Below, piece by piece: positions 26,135 through 36,984 of a stretch of DNA of 64,000 bases (within the stretch, counting starts at the first letter, position 1; the number at the start of each line of letters is the position of its first letter). The notes under the pieces were generated by a model. It saw only the letters and a list, made by a program, of their open reading frames with translations. It did not search any database and was not told where the DNA came from. The stretch is from Acinetobacter sp. ANC 5054. Its GTDB lineage: Bacteria; Pseudomonadota; Gammaproteobacteria; Pseudomonadales; Moraxellaceae. The position numbers were made by a program, and so were the translations under genes. The DNA lies in the NCBI RefSeq assembly GCF_002135295.1, contig NZ_NEGG01000001.1:124001-188000 (forward strand), in the 5' to 3' direction.

Positions 26135-29100
26135 TCACGATTTAATCACAGCCTTTACGCTTAAGATTTCATCTAGAGATTGAATGAAATCATCACTCGG
26201 TTTCCAGTGATATACGCCTGCATTGGACTGCCCATCCATGCCACGTAGGTACAGATAACTTGCGCCGCCTAAGTGCTGTGTCATATCGTAATTTTTCATC
26301 ACTGCTGACAAATAACGATGTAAAGCCACTAGATACAAAGCCGCCTGTAACCAGTAACTGGAATGGCTCATACTTTCACGTATATGCGCCTGATCATAAT
26401 GTGCCGTCTGTTCACCTAAAAAATTACTTTTATAATCGGCAATGTGATAACGCTGCCCATCAAAATACACCAAGTCGATTGAGCCTGTGAGATAACGTGC
26501 TGTAAACACATCGTTCAAGTCTTGAATCAACAAATCGGGTTCATTCAGGCTTTCAAATAAGGCACGAATTTTCCGAATACCAAGTGCCCGATCTGCCAAG
26601 CTCATGTGAAAATCCATTTCTGAACGGTACTCACCATCCTTAAGCTGGTTCAGACTAAATCCAGCATGCAATGGCGTATGTATAATCTGGCTATACCAGT
26701 CATGCATGTCTTGAATGACCTGCAATTCATCTTGTTCAGGATGTTCAGTCAGCCCTTTCAGCTTCATCAGGTTTTGTAGCATTTGCGGTGCATCAAACTC
26801 CACATCACTATGGAATCGAGTTGCAACAGATTTATCTAACTTGTCATCTGCCGTACTGAATTTCACTTTTTCCATCAGTTTATGTAAGAAGCTCCCCGGC
26901 TTGGTACCTTTGGGGAAATTCCGTTTAATCCATGAAATTTGTGCTGTAACTAAGGCCTGTTGTAATTCAACCTGTTCTACTTCATCAGCGGCACTATCAT
27001 CTGCTTCAGCCGTGGGTGCAGCCAATTGATCACGTTGCATATGGCCTTTCAATTCACTGCGCGTCAATGCAGTAAAACTGGTGGTTTCCCGTGGATAAAA
27101 GTTAGCTGCTGGAATAATTTCAGCATGTAAATCAGGGACTGCTTCATGTTGTGCAGCCAGTCGCGCTGGTACTTCTATCAATAAGCCTGCATCTAAACTT
27201 TCTGCATGTTGGAACTGACCTTCGCCTGAATTTCGCCAAAATGTTAAACCCGAGCGTGCTTCCGCTTGCTGTTTTTTTTCATCAGCATGATGGCGTAAGA
27301 CTGCATAGACCCGATAACTGGCACGGGTCAACGCCACATACCATAAGCGATGATGTTCGGCAGCATTGCGTGCATCATTTTCTTCTCTATCATTTTCAGG
27401 TAAGTCCGTGGACTTAACCGCAATCACCCGTTCTAAGCCCAAACTTTTTTTCTGATTTTCTTTCAATGAAAAGTTTAGATTGCCCTTTTCACTCAAGCCC
27501 GCATTTGCACCCAATAAAAATACACAGCCAAACTCTAAACCTTTAGAGGCGTGAATCGTCATCAACTGCACACCTAAACTGCCGGTCAGTTTACGTTCTT
27601 GCGTGCTTTCATTATTGATCCCTAGATTAATTTGTCGAATGAACCATTGATATAACTTATGCGCCCCCGTGTAATGCTCACTTTGCTGGCTGAGTAATTC
27701 AGACAAATGTCTTAAGTTGACCACGGTACGTTCATTATCACGGCTTTGTCCTGCGACGAGACGCGTCCATACTTGAAACATGGTCATGCAGCTATTCCAC
27801 GCACTGCGAAATCCTTGCTCATTCCAAATCAGTCGAATCTGCTCAAGCTGTTCGATGATGTCGCTTAGACCTGCTGGCTGCTGCTCAAGTTCAACCAATT
27901 TTTTCAAGTCATAGCCCAATAAACGACTAAGTAGGGCACGTTTGACTTTGGCTTCTTGATAGGGGTTTAAAATGGCATTGAGTAATGCTGCAACATCTTG
28001 TGCCACCGCACTTTTATAGACGCTTTCACGTGAAGCTTTATAACAAGGAACACCAAGTTGTAGTAAGCAGCTTTGAACCTGCTCCAACTCAAAATGGTTT
28101 TGTCCCAAAACGGCAATATCATCAGCAGTTAGCGCACGTTGCACGTTCTTTTCTTGGAAATACAAACCATCTTGCTGTGCCTGATTTAATAGATGTTGAA
28201 TCTGCCAAGCCACTTGCTCTGCTTCAATCTGCTCTTCATCCAATTGTAACCAACGTAGCGGCTGTGGGTTAGCCTGCCCCGCATCCATTAAGGGTGGATG
28301 TTCGCGCTCTCCCGCTTGAATTGGGGTGTAATCGACTTGCTCGCCAAAATCCATTTGCCGATGAAACAAGGCATCGACCACTTGAACCAAGTTTTTTACT
28401 GAGCGGTGGTTTTTATTTAAGGTATAGCAACGACCGCCTTTGCTTTGAATATCATGGCGCGCCTTACGGTAGGTCAACATGTCGCCGCCACGGAAGCCAT
28501 AAATCGCTTGTTTCGGGTCACCCACCATAATCATACAGCTTTGATGCAATCGTTCTTTGACCCGCCAAATACTGGACAACATATCGTCCTGATCTTGGTT
28601 GGTATCTTGGAACTCATCGACCAAAATTAAGGGATAACGTGCCAATACGTGTGCCGCAAAACTGTCTTTACCTGCCGAAGCAGTTTGATTCAAGGCTTCC
28701 GATAAGGTGCGAATTTGCTGTGAAAAAGTGGTTTCGCCCGCTTGATGCAACACTTGTGGTAAACGCTTTTTCACTTCCTGTGCCAAGTAGAAATTCAGGT
28801 ATTGCTCCGCCTGATTTAAATTATCAAAGGCATTCAACAATGTACGCAACTGCATTACAAAAGCATGTTGATAAAAAGCAGCTTGAATCTCGGGCTGTTC
28901 TTCCACCACTTTGTCTTTAAAGGCACGATCTTTCCATATTTTCTTGGTAGGATCAAAAAACAAAGCACGTATGGCTTTTATGCCTTTTGTTAAGGCGTCG
29001 CTATCAGCCAATAGCCCCTGACTACCTGATGTTTCAAACAATTGCAGCAGTTCAGGTAAGCTGCTATTAAACAAAACAAAGAATGAACCTTTGTTAAAGC

Positions 29101-29905
29101 GTTTGGCGTCGACATAACCTTTATACACACTGTCTGCATCAAAACACGCTGCCAATTCAACCCGTGCAGTTGGCAACATCTCTAACAGCTGCTGACATAC
29201 TGCCTCAAAATGTAATAAGGCATTTTCTGGCAATTCGGGTACACGCAAATCCACCGAAGGAAAATTTAAGCTTTCCTTCACCACCGCTAAATAGTGCTCT
29301 GGCCCTTTCAATTGATTTTTAAGCATCAAATATTCAATCAGATGTTCAGGTTGCTGTTGAATCCAATCTCTTAATAAATCATGCAATAAGCGCTCTATGT
29401 GTAGGTCTTCATCATCACTGATTTGTACCTGTTCAATCCGACCACTTTCAAAAGCAAATTCACGTAGTAACTTTTGGCTAAAACTGTCTAGCGTACCGAC
29501 AAACAACTCTTCGTATTGCTGCAACACCACGTTTAAGCGGTGGTAGGCATAGTCCAAATGATGTCCGTGATCTTTAAGTACTTGCTGATATAAAGGATCA
29601 TCAATACTGGCTTGTCGTTGCTGCAACTCATGTGGAGCTAGGCTCAATAAGCCATAAATAAAATCACGTGTTTCTTCAATCCGTAGGCGGACACGTGCTT
29701 TCAGTTCAGCCGTGGCTTTACGGGTAAATGTGGTGGCAATCACCTGATTCGGCATATAACGATCTAAAAAGATCCTCACCATCAAGCTCGACAGCGTATA
29801 GGTTTTCCCCGTCCCTGCTGAAGCTTCAATCCAGTGCAGTCCACTAAAAGTCATATCCGCAATTGGATTGGTCGATAGCTGCATGGCGTGTTGTGGCATA
29901 TTCAT
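26135..29905 (-). CDS. recB: Exodeoxyribonuclease V beta subunit RecB
   Basis: 1256 residues. RecB is the 3'-5' helicase and the nuclease of RecBCD, which processes double-strand breaks and loads RecA. Walker A HWIEASAGTGKTYTLS (25-40), LVDEFQDTNQDQ Walker B, TIHASKGLEF helicase motif and VALTRASYR. The C-terminal nuclease has the signature ARYLTGSIDLVYFDGQRYHIADYKSN, with the catalytic Asp and Lys. The ATG overlaps the recC TGA by 4 bases. Confidence 0.95.
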   Translation of the reverse strand: MNMPQHAMQLSTNPIADMTFSGLHWIEASAGTGKTYTLSSLMVRIFLDRYMPNQVIATTFTRKATAELKARVRLRIEETRDFIYGLLSLAPHELQQRQASIDDPLYQQVLKDHGHHLDYAYHRLNVVLQQYEELFVGTLDSFSQKLLREFAFESGRIEQVQISDDEDLHIERLLHDLLRDWIQQQPEHLIEYLMLKNQLKGPEHYLAVVKESLNFPSVDLRVPELPENALLHFEAVCQQLLEMLPTARVELAACFDADSVYKGYVDAKRFNKGSFFVLFNSSLPELLQLFETSGSQGLLADSDALTKGIKAIRALFFDPTKKIWKDRAFKDKVVEEQPEIQAAFYQHAFVMQLRTLLNAFDNLNQAEQYLNFYLAQEVKKRLPQVLHQAGETTFSQQIRTLSEALNQTASAGKDSFAAHVLARYPLILVDEFQDTNQDQDDMLSSIWRVKERLHQSCMIMVGDPKQAIYGFRGGDMLTYRKARHDIQSKGGRCYTLNKNHRSVKNLVQVVDALFHRQMDFGEQVDYTPIQAGEREHPPLMDAGQANPQPLRWLQLDEEQIEAEQVAWQIQHLLNQAQQDGLYFQEKNVQRALTADDIAVLGQNHFELEQVQSCLLQLGVPCYKASRESVYKSAVAQDVAALLNAILNPYQEAKVKRALLSRLLGYDLKKLVELEQQPAGLSDIIEQLEQIRLIWNEQGFRSAWNSCMTMFQVWTRLVAGQSRDNERTVVNLRHLSELLSQQSEHYTGAHKLYQWFIRQINLGINNESTQERKLTGSLGVQLMTIHASKGLEFGCVFLLGANAGLSEKGNLNFSLKENQKKSLGLERVIAVKSTDLPENDREENDARNAAEHHRLWYVALTRASYRVYAVLRHHADEKKQQAEARSGLTFWRNSGEGQFQHAESLDAGLLIEVPARLAAQHEAVPDLHAEIIPAANFYPRETTSFTALTRSELKGHMQRDQLAAPTAEADDSAADEVEQVELQQALVTAQISWIKRNFPKGTKPGSFLHKLMEKVKFSTADDKLDKSVATRFHSDVEFDAPQMLQNLMKLKGLTEHPEQDELQVIQDMHDWYSQIIHTPLHAGFSLNQLKDGEYRSEMDFHMSLADRALGIRKIRALFESLNEPDLLIQDLNDVFTARYLTGSIDLVYFDGQRYHIADYKSNFLGEQTAHYDQAHIRESMSHSSYWLQAALYLVALHRYLSAVMKNYDMTQHLGGASYLYLRGMDGQSNAGVYHWKPSDDFIQSLDEILSVKAVIKS

Positions 29906-32900
29906 TTCACCACCTCTAACTTTTTCGCCCCAGTCTCATCTTCATCCATAATACGGTAGAGTTTCTCGGCATAATGGGTACAAGACAACTCAAATAAAGC
30001 ATCGGGTGCTTGTTGCTGCAAAATAAACTTCCAGTCCCGATGGTGACAATTGGCTTCATCTGACTCCAACTCCATGCCGCCAAAACTATGATTATTCAGC
30101 CACTTTTCTTGTAGTTTCGACATATTTTCCAGCACCACTTGCCCCTGCTCATTGGCTACCCAGTTGGCTTTATCTTGCCGCACCAAGGCCGCAGGCAATA
30201 CAACTGGACGTTTTTGCGCATGCCGCCAAAGTCCCAACCACTGCGTTAATTGCTGCTTGGCTTGATCCGAACTCAGCCCTTTGCAAATGATACTTTTATC
30301 ATTACAAATGACTTCTCGAATATGCGTTGTACCCTCATTGCCTAAGTCCAAATAACTGAGCCACAACAAGTATTCCAACCATGTTTGGGTCTGCCGTTTT
30401 GGCTTGGCGCTTGAGGCCATACAACTCAACCACTGCGTGGTTTGAATGTCTTCAGGCAAGGTGATATTCAGCAGTAATTGATCTTCAATTGCTAGATTTT
30501 GCTGTGTGATTGGTGTGATTGAACGACCTTTTAAGCGTTCTAATAATTGTTCTTGTTCTTGCAAACTGATTTTCCACGTCCCTGTACGAGTATGCCCCAC
30601 AGGTAACACATCTTGGAATAAGGCGATGTCAGGTTCATGGATTTCAGCAGCATGTTCAACATCATGCGACTGCAAAGTTTGCGACTGTACATAGTGCTTT
30701 TGCAATAATTCACGCACCTGATACTGCTGCAATTTATCTAATAATAAAGGCTCTTGCTGCGGCAATTGATCGCCTGTATAGACACTTGCCACACCTAAGG
30801 TCTTTAAGTATAAACGCGCAGGAAATACCACATCTTTAATCCATTCTTGCCCATCTAAAACGCGCACATCCGTTTCTTCAGGCACAGGATAGTCGCGGTT
30901 TATCCAAGATTGGCGTTGCCCTGTTTGATCCAATATATGTTCTGCAACCGCAAACCATTGGTCTTTAAAGCGTAGCGGATTGCCTGCTTTGAAGCCATTG
31001 GGGTCAAAGGGTTGTAAAGGATGCACCTGATACAGTGGGCTTAATTGCTGCGGTACACGTAAGCCATCCAAATCAGTCATGGCGTCATGCGGCTGATCTA
31101 GCAGGTCTGGGCGAATCATTTTCGCTAAAAATTGACTAAATTCATACAGTACTGAAGATGGTTCTCGACTTTCACCATCATTCACATCAAAGCCATTGTA
31201 GAACATCCATAAAGACTTCCGCGCAAACAGCAAGGCATCCAAAAATGCGCCTTTGTCATCTTCTAAACGAGAGCGATCACCCAACACAGGTTTCAACAGT
31301 TCCATTAAATCAAAAGGAAGCTGTTGATCGCGACGTGGAAATTTCCCACTGTCCATATTCATCAAGACCACCAAGTCATACGGCACTTGACGAATTTTCC
31401 CAATATCCGCAAAAGTCACTGAACCTGTAGGTTCAGACTGTTCTGCCGCAGCATCAATGGATTTTTGAATTTCTTTTAACACCAGCGCGAGTGGCAACTG
31501 AAAATTTTCAGGCAAGGATTGCACTTTGTCACTCTGCGCATTGTATAAACGTTGGCTAACCGCACGCATTACACTACGAATATTATCGAAAGCACGTCCA
31601 CTACTTTCAATAAACGGTTTTAAGTCTGCATCTAATTGTTGGAACCATTGTTGTACGGTTTTGCTATTGGCTTCTGGCAGCAACCAATCGCGGCGTGCAC
31701 TAATGTCACGATAAATTCGAATCAGGGTTTGCACCAACTCAAAGTCACTACTTAACACGCCTGCAAAGCTCAATGTCCCTGCATAAACCTCATGTTTTGG
31801 AATTGCAACCCCAAGCACCAAGCGGTCTAAAGCAAATTTAAAGGTGTAGCGATAATCTCGGTCTTTTTCCGACAAATACGCCATCATATGCTGTTCATCT
31901 AAACCACGACGGAAACCTGCATGGATTAACAACTCCATCATGCGTTCCATTTGCACATGATCGAGTTGATACAGTTCCTGCACTGCATTTAAATTCAGCC
32001 AGTCGTGAAAATCTTCAGCCGTAAAACGTCCTTGGCTAATTTCAATCCGTCCGACAAAGGCTTGCCATGCATTTTCCACATCTTGACTGACGACCCCAGC
32101 AATTTTGACGGGGATATAAGGTAAGTCTTGTGCCGTTTTCTTCAGGCCACGTGTGGTGGAAAATACTGTGCGTATATGAGGTTCTAGCTCTTTTAAATTC
32201 GGCACTAAAATGAGCACATCACTTGGATGATGCGGCTCTTCTGCCGTCCCTGCTGCAAGCCAATGGACCAATTGATCACGTAATACTTCTAACTGACGTA
32301 AACTGGAATGACAGACATGAAATTGAATCGAATGATCTTCTGCTGATAAGGCATATTCGTGCGCGACAGGCTCTTCCAAAGTCATAATGTCATATTGAAT
32401 TTGACCTAAAAGACTTGTTGGCTCATCTTCAGGAAATAGGTCTTCCCAACCATCGCCGCCCGACATATTCACCAAGAGGGCAAAATTATCGCGCGCGCGT
32501 TTGCCTAGACGGGTCAGCAATGAATGCTGCGACTCACGAAATTCAGCATTGGTGGTGTTTAAATAAGCTTGGATTTGTTCTGAAGTGACCTTTGGATTTC
32601 GCTCAATATAACGTTGCTGTAATTTCAAGTTATAACGATCTTTCCACACGGGATCGACCATATCGGCCCAGTATTCACGCGAAGGGTTGAAATACAATAA
32701 ATGCACATCGGTAAATGCTGACAATCGGTATAAAAATTTCAGCTGTGCTGGTGGTAACTCTAAGGTGGTAAAGACAAAGATCTGTTCAGGCAAGCCATTA
32801 TGGGTTTGATGACGCTCATCATCTTCCATCTCTGGCTCATCAAAACCTAAATCGAATTGCTGTTGTCGCTGATCTTCGGCACGTGACAGAGCAAACCAAA

Positions 32901-33666
32901 ATTTGTTGTCAATTTCCTGCCGATCATTAAAGTCTTTTTGAAAAACATGATGCCAAAGCCAGCGCTGCCAATGTTCCAATTGGCTGGCATGTGTCGGTAA
33001 ATATTCTTCTGCTTGCTGTGGCTTTAAGCCTGCCAATTGCAGAATATTTAAGGGTTGATTCTGGCTCCAGGCCCTTAACCAATCGGTATCACAATGCGGG
33101 CAAACCCAATGCTCAACCCCTTCATCTGGCGTATGGATACAACTGCCACGATAACCCATGTAATTGGTAAATAAACGTGTCACCTGTGCGGCAATCCAAT
33201 ACAACATGTCTTGGCGTTTGCTTGCGCGCTTCTGCAAGTCTGGAAGTTGGCGACTCGTGTCATACACGCGTTGGATTAAAGCATGTAAATCTTCTGGAAC
33301 CGTCAGTGCGTCAAACTGATCGGAAGCAATGAAAGGTGATAACGTATTGTAAATTCGCCACTGCATAATCAGCGGTGGCATGTTAATCCCTTTAATTCGC
33401 TCTCGATCTTGTTCATTGGGTAATGCCCATTCATAGGCCTTCCACTGCAAACCCACAATTTTATGATGATGCTTAATATTCGCACTGATACTGATTTTTT
33501 CTGCAATCTGCTGTTTTAACCATGCAGCAATGGCTGGATCGGGCACCACGATATGCCTTTCTTGCAATACCGACAAAGCATTGGTCGACTGCTGTGCTTT
33601 TAATTGTTCAATTAAACAATCCACCAGTACTTCGATGCGCTGACTTTGAATTACCTGTATTGCCAT
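29902..33666 (-). CDS. recC: Exodeoxyribonuclease V gamma subunit RecC
   Basis: 1254 residues. RecC holds the complex together and scans for Chi. N-terminal helicase-like fold (no functional Walker A), with the family segment VPYDLVVLMNMDSGKFPRRD mid-protein and a C-terminal inactive nuclease-like region. First gene of recC-recB-recD. The residues that would show which Chi sequence this species uses cannot be read by eye. Confidence 0.94.
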   Translation of the reverse strand: MAIQVIQSQRIEVLVDCLIEQLKAQQSTNALSVLQERHIVVPDPAIAAWLKQQIAEKISISANIKHHHKIVGLQWKAYEWALPNEQDRERIKGINMPPLIMQWRIYNTLSPFIASDQFDALTVPEDLHALIQRVYDTSRQLPDLQKRASKRQDMLYWIAAQVTRLFTNYMGYRGSCIHTPDEGVEHWVCPHCDTDWLRAWSQNQPLNILQLAGLKPQQAEEYLPTHASQLEHWQRWLWHHVFQKDFNDRQEIDNKFWFALSRAEDQRQQQFDLGFDEPEMEDDERHQTHNGLPEQIFVFTTLELPPAQLKFLYRLSAFTDVHLLYFNPSREYWADMVDPVWKDRYNLKLQQRYIERNPKVTSEQIQAYLNTTNAEFRESQHSLLTRLGKRARDNFALLVNMSGGDGWEDLFPEDEPTSLLGQIQYDIMTLEEPVAHEYALSAEDHSIQFHVCHSSLRQLEVLRDQLVHWLAAGTAEEPHHPSDVLILVPNLKELEPHIRTVFSTTRGLKKTAQDLPYIPVKIAGVVSQDVENAWQAFVGRIEISQGRFTAEDFHDWLNLNAVQELYQLDHVQMERMMELLIHAGFRRGLDEQHMMAYLSEKDRDYRYTFKFALDRLVLGVAIPKHEVYAGTLSFAGVLSSDFELVQTLIRIYRDISARRDWLLPEANSKTVQQWFQQLDADLKPFIESSGRAFDNIRSVMRAVSQRLYNAQSDKVQSLPENFQLPLALVLKEIQKSIDAAAEQSEPTGSVTFADIGKIRQVPYDLVVLMNMDSGKFPRRDQQLPFDLMELLKPVLGDRSRLEDDKGAFLDALLFARKSLWMFYNGFDVNDGESREPSSVLYEFSQFLAKMIRPDLLDQPHDAMTDLDGLRVPQQLSPLYQVHPLQPFDPNGFKAGNPLRFKDQWFAVAEHILDQTGQRQSWINRDYPVPEETDVRVLDGQEWIKDVVFPARLYLKTLGVASVYTGDQLPQQEPLLLDKLQQYQVRELLQKHYVQSQTLQSHDVEHAAEIHEPDIALFQDVLPVGHTRTGTWKISLQEQEQLLERLKGRSITPITQQNLAIEDQLLLNITLPEDIQTTQWLSCMASSAKPKRQTQTWLEYLLWLSYLDLGNEGTTHIREVICNDKSIICKGLSSDQAKQQLTQWLGLWRHAQKRPVVLPAALVRQDKANWVANEQGQVVLENMSKLQEKWLNNHSFGGMELESDEANCHHRDWKFILQQQAPDALFELSCTHYAEKLYRIMDEDETGAKKLEVVK

Positions 33667-33841
33667 GACTTACCTATACCGCCTGCTAAAACCAATACAA
33701 AACAACAATGATTATTTACTATACATTGCCAACTGTCTATGCGACTTTGACAAGATAAATGATTGCTAAAAATGCTTTGAAACAAGTATCTTAATGGTAC
33801 TTTATGAGAAAAAATCAATATACGCGCAAGGGTATCTGCTT

Positions 33842-34363
33842 ATGAAAATAGACAACATTCCAGACTCCATCGATCCAAATTTAAATCTGGAAATTATTCG
33901 TGCTGAATGCCTAGAATTAGTCAAAAAACGCGCTTATTTTTCAGCAGGTGCAGCCATTATTCCCGTGCCTTTTCTCGATGTGGTGATTGATGTCGGTATT
34001 TTATCGCAACTGATTCCAGAAATTAATGCGCGTTTCGGCTTAGCTCCAGATCAAATTAGTGTCTACGACCCAAAAACCAAAGAAATTCATTGGAATGAAC
34101 TACGTAAACGTGGCGTGGAATTTTCAGGCTTTGTGGTTGCACGTACAGCTATGAAAAAATCACTTAACAATATTGCTGCCAAATACATCACTAAACAAGT
34201 GACTAAATTTATTCCGCTTGGCGGGCAAGTCGTGGCAGCAAGTTTAGGTTACTTCGTCATGAAAAAAGTTGCTGAAACCCACGTCGAAGAAAGTTACCAA
34301 TTGGCAAAACGAATTCAACGTAAATTTCCAGATCAACCGACACCCACACCTGTAAACACCTAA
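33842..34363 (+). CDS. DUF697-like protein, unknown function
   Basis: 173 residues from MKIDNIPDSIDPN. The segment FSAGAAIIPVPFLDVVIDVGILSQLIPEINARFGL looks like the hydrophobic helical hairpin of DUF697-type proteins, with a second hydrophobic stretch near VTKFIPLGGQVVAASLGYFVM, so it is probably membrane-associated. The frame is open from 33794, but the Met at 33842 with AAGGG upstream fits better. Divergent from recC; convergent with the polyphosphate enzyme. Confidence 0.65.
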   Translation: MKIDNIPDSIDPNLNLEIIRAECLELVKKRAYFSAGAAIIPVPFLDVVIDVGILSQLIPEINARFGLAPDQISVYDPKTKEIHWNELRKRGVEFSGFVVARTAMKKSLNNIAAKYITKQVTKFIPLGGQVVAASLGYFVMKKVAETHVEESYQLAKRIQRKFPDQPTPTPVNT

Positions 34364-34380
34364 TTTATGATCAATCGAAA

Positions 34381-34414
34381 AAATCAAAAGCCACGTTAAC
34401 GTGGCTTTTGATTT
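34381..34414. terminator. 34-base perfect palindromic terminator
   Basis: Perfect palindrome centred on GTTAAC, with GCCACG/CGTGGC arms and flanking AAATCAAAA/TTTTGATTT. It serves the two convergent genes on either side. Confidence 0.88.
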
Positions 34415-34419
34415 ACGCT

Positions 34420-35838
34420 TTAATCGGCTTTGAGCTGTTTTAAAATGGTATTTAACACCTGCAATCGCGCACTGTGTTTATCATTGGTTGCGATCACATG
34501 CCATGGTGCATAATCGGTATCCGTCCGTTGCAACATATCTGCGGACGCTTTTAAATAGTCGTCCCAATGATCACGGTTTCGCCAATCGTCTGGGGTAATT
34601 TTAAAGCGTTTATGTGCAGTTTCTTCTCGCGCCTTAAAACGCGCTGCCTGTTCATCTTTATCGATTGCCAGCCAAAACTTGATAACAATGGTTTGACTGT
34701 TATACAAATCATTTTCAAAACGGTTGATTTCGTCATACGCTCGCTGCCATTCCACATCGCTCGCAAAGCCTTCGATACGTTCAACCAACACGCGACCATA
34801 CCAACTGCGGTCAAAAATGGTAATTTTTTCTTCGGGTAAAATTTTATTCCAAAAGCGCCATAAATAAGGTCGGCGCAGTTCATATTTTTCAGGTGCAGCA
34901 ATGGTATGAATTTCATATTCACGTGGGTCTAGTTTTTTCACGATCCGTTTAATCGCCCCCCCCTTACCTGCTGCATCCATCCCTTCAAAAACAATGACCA
35001 CATTACGTGAATCAAAACGCAATGTTTCTGCCACTTTACGACTGAGTTTTTTGAGCTCTTTTTTATATTCAGCTTCGTCGGCAATCTCAGTGACAGGTGC
35101 CAATAAAACTTCTGGCACTTTGGCTTGTTTCCAACGTCCAGTGGCTTTTGTGACATGCTCAGGAAGATGTTTAAGAGTGCGTAAAATATGCTGGGCAAAT
35201 TGTTGATTTCGCGCTTCTTCATTTTCACAGTCAATCACGATCCAATCATCAGTAAAGCGCTGTCGTAGTCGCTGCAAATTGTCATATTGTTTTTTATTGC
35301 GCCAATCTAGTCTATGCAATTTATGCCAACGGACTTCGCTCGGATCCATATCGTCCAGTCGTTTTTGTAAGGATTTCCATGACAGATCAAACCAAATTTT
35401 AATCACATCGACATGGTTGTTTTTAAGGTCTTGTTCATAGGCCCGCATGTTGTCAACATAGTCATCAAACAAAGTTTCATCGAGTGGTTTAGACACATGC
35501 ATCGCTGTACTTAATAAATCACTATACCAATTGCCAAACATCACCATGATCTGCCCTTCAGCAGGAATGAAACGTGCGTAGGACTGCCAAAACGTCTGTT
35601 TTTGATCAAACATGACAGGAGCATCGGCTTTCACACGTAAGTAGCGCGGATCAACCCATTCGCGCAGTTGTTTCACTGCTTCACCCTTACCTGCAAGCTC
35701 AATCCCACTGACTAAAATCAACACACTTTTTGCATTGGGCTGACCGCTAGTATTTTTCAGTTGATACTGTGCTTCAATCAATTCAACCGAAAGTTGTTCT
35801 TCGTCCATCAATTGAAATTCTGTTTCTTTTAAACTCAT
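34420..35838 (-). CDS. pap: Polyphosphate:AMP phosphotransferase (double-domain PPK2)
   Basis: 472 residues from MSLKETEFQL. The enzyme, studied biochemically in Acinetobacter johnsonii, phosphorylates AMP to ADP using polyphosphate. Two fused PPK2 domains are seen, each with a Walker A: SGIELAGKGEAV (44-55) and FEGMDAAGKGGAI (about 285-300). Only the second keeps the full GxDAAGKG form and the lid motif FDRSWYGRVLVERIEGF, so it is the catalytic half. AAGGG lies 8 bases before the ATG at 35838, ruling out the upstream Met at 35892. Confidence 0.92.
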   Translation of the reverse strand: MSLKETEFQLMDEEQLSVELIEAQYQLKNTSGQPNAKSVLILVSGIELAGKGEAVKQLREWVDPRYLRVKADAPVMFDQKQTFWQSYARFIPAEGQIMVMFGNWYSDLLSTAMHVSKPLDETLFDDYVDNMRAYEQDLKNNHVDVIKIWFDLSWKSLQKRLDDMDPSEVRWHKLHRLDWRNKKQYDNLQRLRQRFTDDWIVIDCENEEARNQQFAQHILRTLKHLPEHVTKATGRWKQAKVPEVLLAPVTEIADEAEYKKELKKLSRKVAETLRFDSRNVVIVFEGMDAAGKGGAIKRIVKKLDPREYEIHTIAAPEKYELRRPYLWRFWNKILPEEKITIFDRSWYGRVLVERIEGFASDVEWQRAYDEINRFENDLYNSQTIVIKFWLAIDKDEQAARFKAREETAHKRFKITPDDWRNRDHWDDYLKASADMLQRTDTDYAPWHVIATNDKHSARLQVLNTILKQLKAD

Positions 35839-36045
35839 GGCAGACCCTTTATTTTCATTCTGTTTTGAGTATAACCATGCCGTCCCTGCCACAACAATGT
35901 TTTGATTGTGTCGTTTAAAATAAGCAATGCGATTATTTCTGCAACAAACTGACTCAGTTTGCTGTGTAATTTCGTCACTTTGTCATAGCTCTAGCAGCAA
36001 ACAGCGACTAAAATTCCAACATCTAAAAAATAATTGAGACACTCA

Positions 36046-36759
36046 ATGTCCAAACTTGCGGTATTAGATGATTTACTTGAACTGTATTACCAGTTGAACT
36101 ACCACAAAAAGCCAGAAATTTTACAGCGTTTACAAGAAGTACAGCAGTGGCAAAAACAGCGCATGCAGCGCACGCATGCCAAACAATTTGCTGAGAAGAA
36201 TAATGTCCTGATGTCAGAATACTTTATAAATCGTTTATATGGTGGGCCTGACTTTGATGCACTTGCTGCTCAAATTGCACGTTTAACTCGTTATGCGCAC
36301 AAAGCCGAAAAGCTGATTCCTGACAATGCCATTAAAACAGGAACATCGGGTGTGCAATTGGCGATTCTTGCGGTGCAACTGGATGAACAGGTGGCGATGC
36401 AACTGCTTGAGGACTATCCATCAAATCCAAGCTTAACCGATGAAATGATGCGCCAGACCTACCTTAAATTAGATCAAGGCAAAGACCGCAAATTACAGTT
36501 GCAGCTACTGGATGACTTAGGTCGTAATCTCGATAAATATATGCGCTCATTTATGGTCTACACGGCTTTTAAAATGTGTAAAGGCGCCGCACACAAATAT
36601 AATTTTGATGTGATGTATGACTTCATGCAAGACGGCTTTTTGGCAATGAAACCATTGAAGTCGGCTGAAAAATTTGTCCGTGAATTTACTGCCATTGAAC
36701 GTCAAATTGTGGATCAAGTACATGCAGGTGATCCAAACCCATTCCAACCTGCTGCTTAA
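36046..36759 (+). CDS. FFLEELY-motif family protein
   Basis: 237 residues from MSKLAVLDDLLELYYQ; all-helical by appearance. The segment EYFINRLYGGPDF (about residue 60) lines up with the RFFLEELYGPRDF motif that names this uncharacterised Acinetobacter/Pseudomonas family; here the motif is a variant. No signal peptide or membrane helix. The ATG at 36046 is preferred over the TTG at 36034. A perfect hairpin follows the stop. Confidence 0.75.
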   Translation: MSKLAVLDDLLELYYQLNYHKKPEILQRLQEVQQWQKQRMQRTHAKQFAEKNNVLMSEYFINRLYGGPDFDALAAQIARLTRYAHKAEKLIPDNAIKTGTSGVQLAILAVQLDEQVAMQLLEDYPSNPSLTDEMMRQTYLKLDQGKDRKLQLQLLDDLGRNLDKYMRSFMVYTAFKMCKGAAHKYNFDVMYDFMQDGFLAMKPLKSAEKFVREFTAIERQIVDQVHAGDPNPFQPAA

Positions 36760-36774
36760 AACAGCCCAGTTCCA

Positions 36775-36803
36775 GCCAACATCACACTCGATGTGATGTT
36801 GGC
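36775..36803 (+). terminator. Perfect 12-base-pair hairpin without T tract
   Basis: GCCAACATCACA and TGTGATGTTGGC around CTCGA, 15 bases after the stop. No T run follows, so it is either an RNA 3' stabiliser or a factor-dependent end. Confidence 0.5.
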
Positions 36804-36984
36804 GATATTTAGGGCATTAATTCATATTTTTTATACGGGATTTGCAAAGCAGTTACAGCAGATCCTTATTTTTTCTGTATATTATTCACAACAAATGCAA
36901 CTTGACTGCTGTATAACAACAGAGAATCTGTCATCATGCTTGCACAGCAACATTAACCCTATTTATAAGTTAGGAGTGACTCTA

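Noticed and set aside
26000..26135. Chromosomal replication origin
   Set aside because: DnaA-box-like sites are present, but none of the usual oriC neighbours (dnaA, dnaN, recF, gyrB, rpmH) is nearby and only three boxes are seen.
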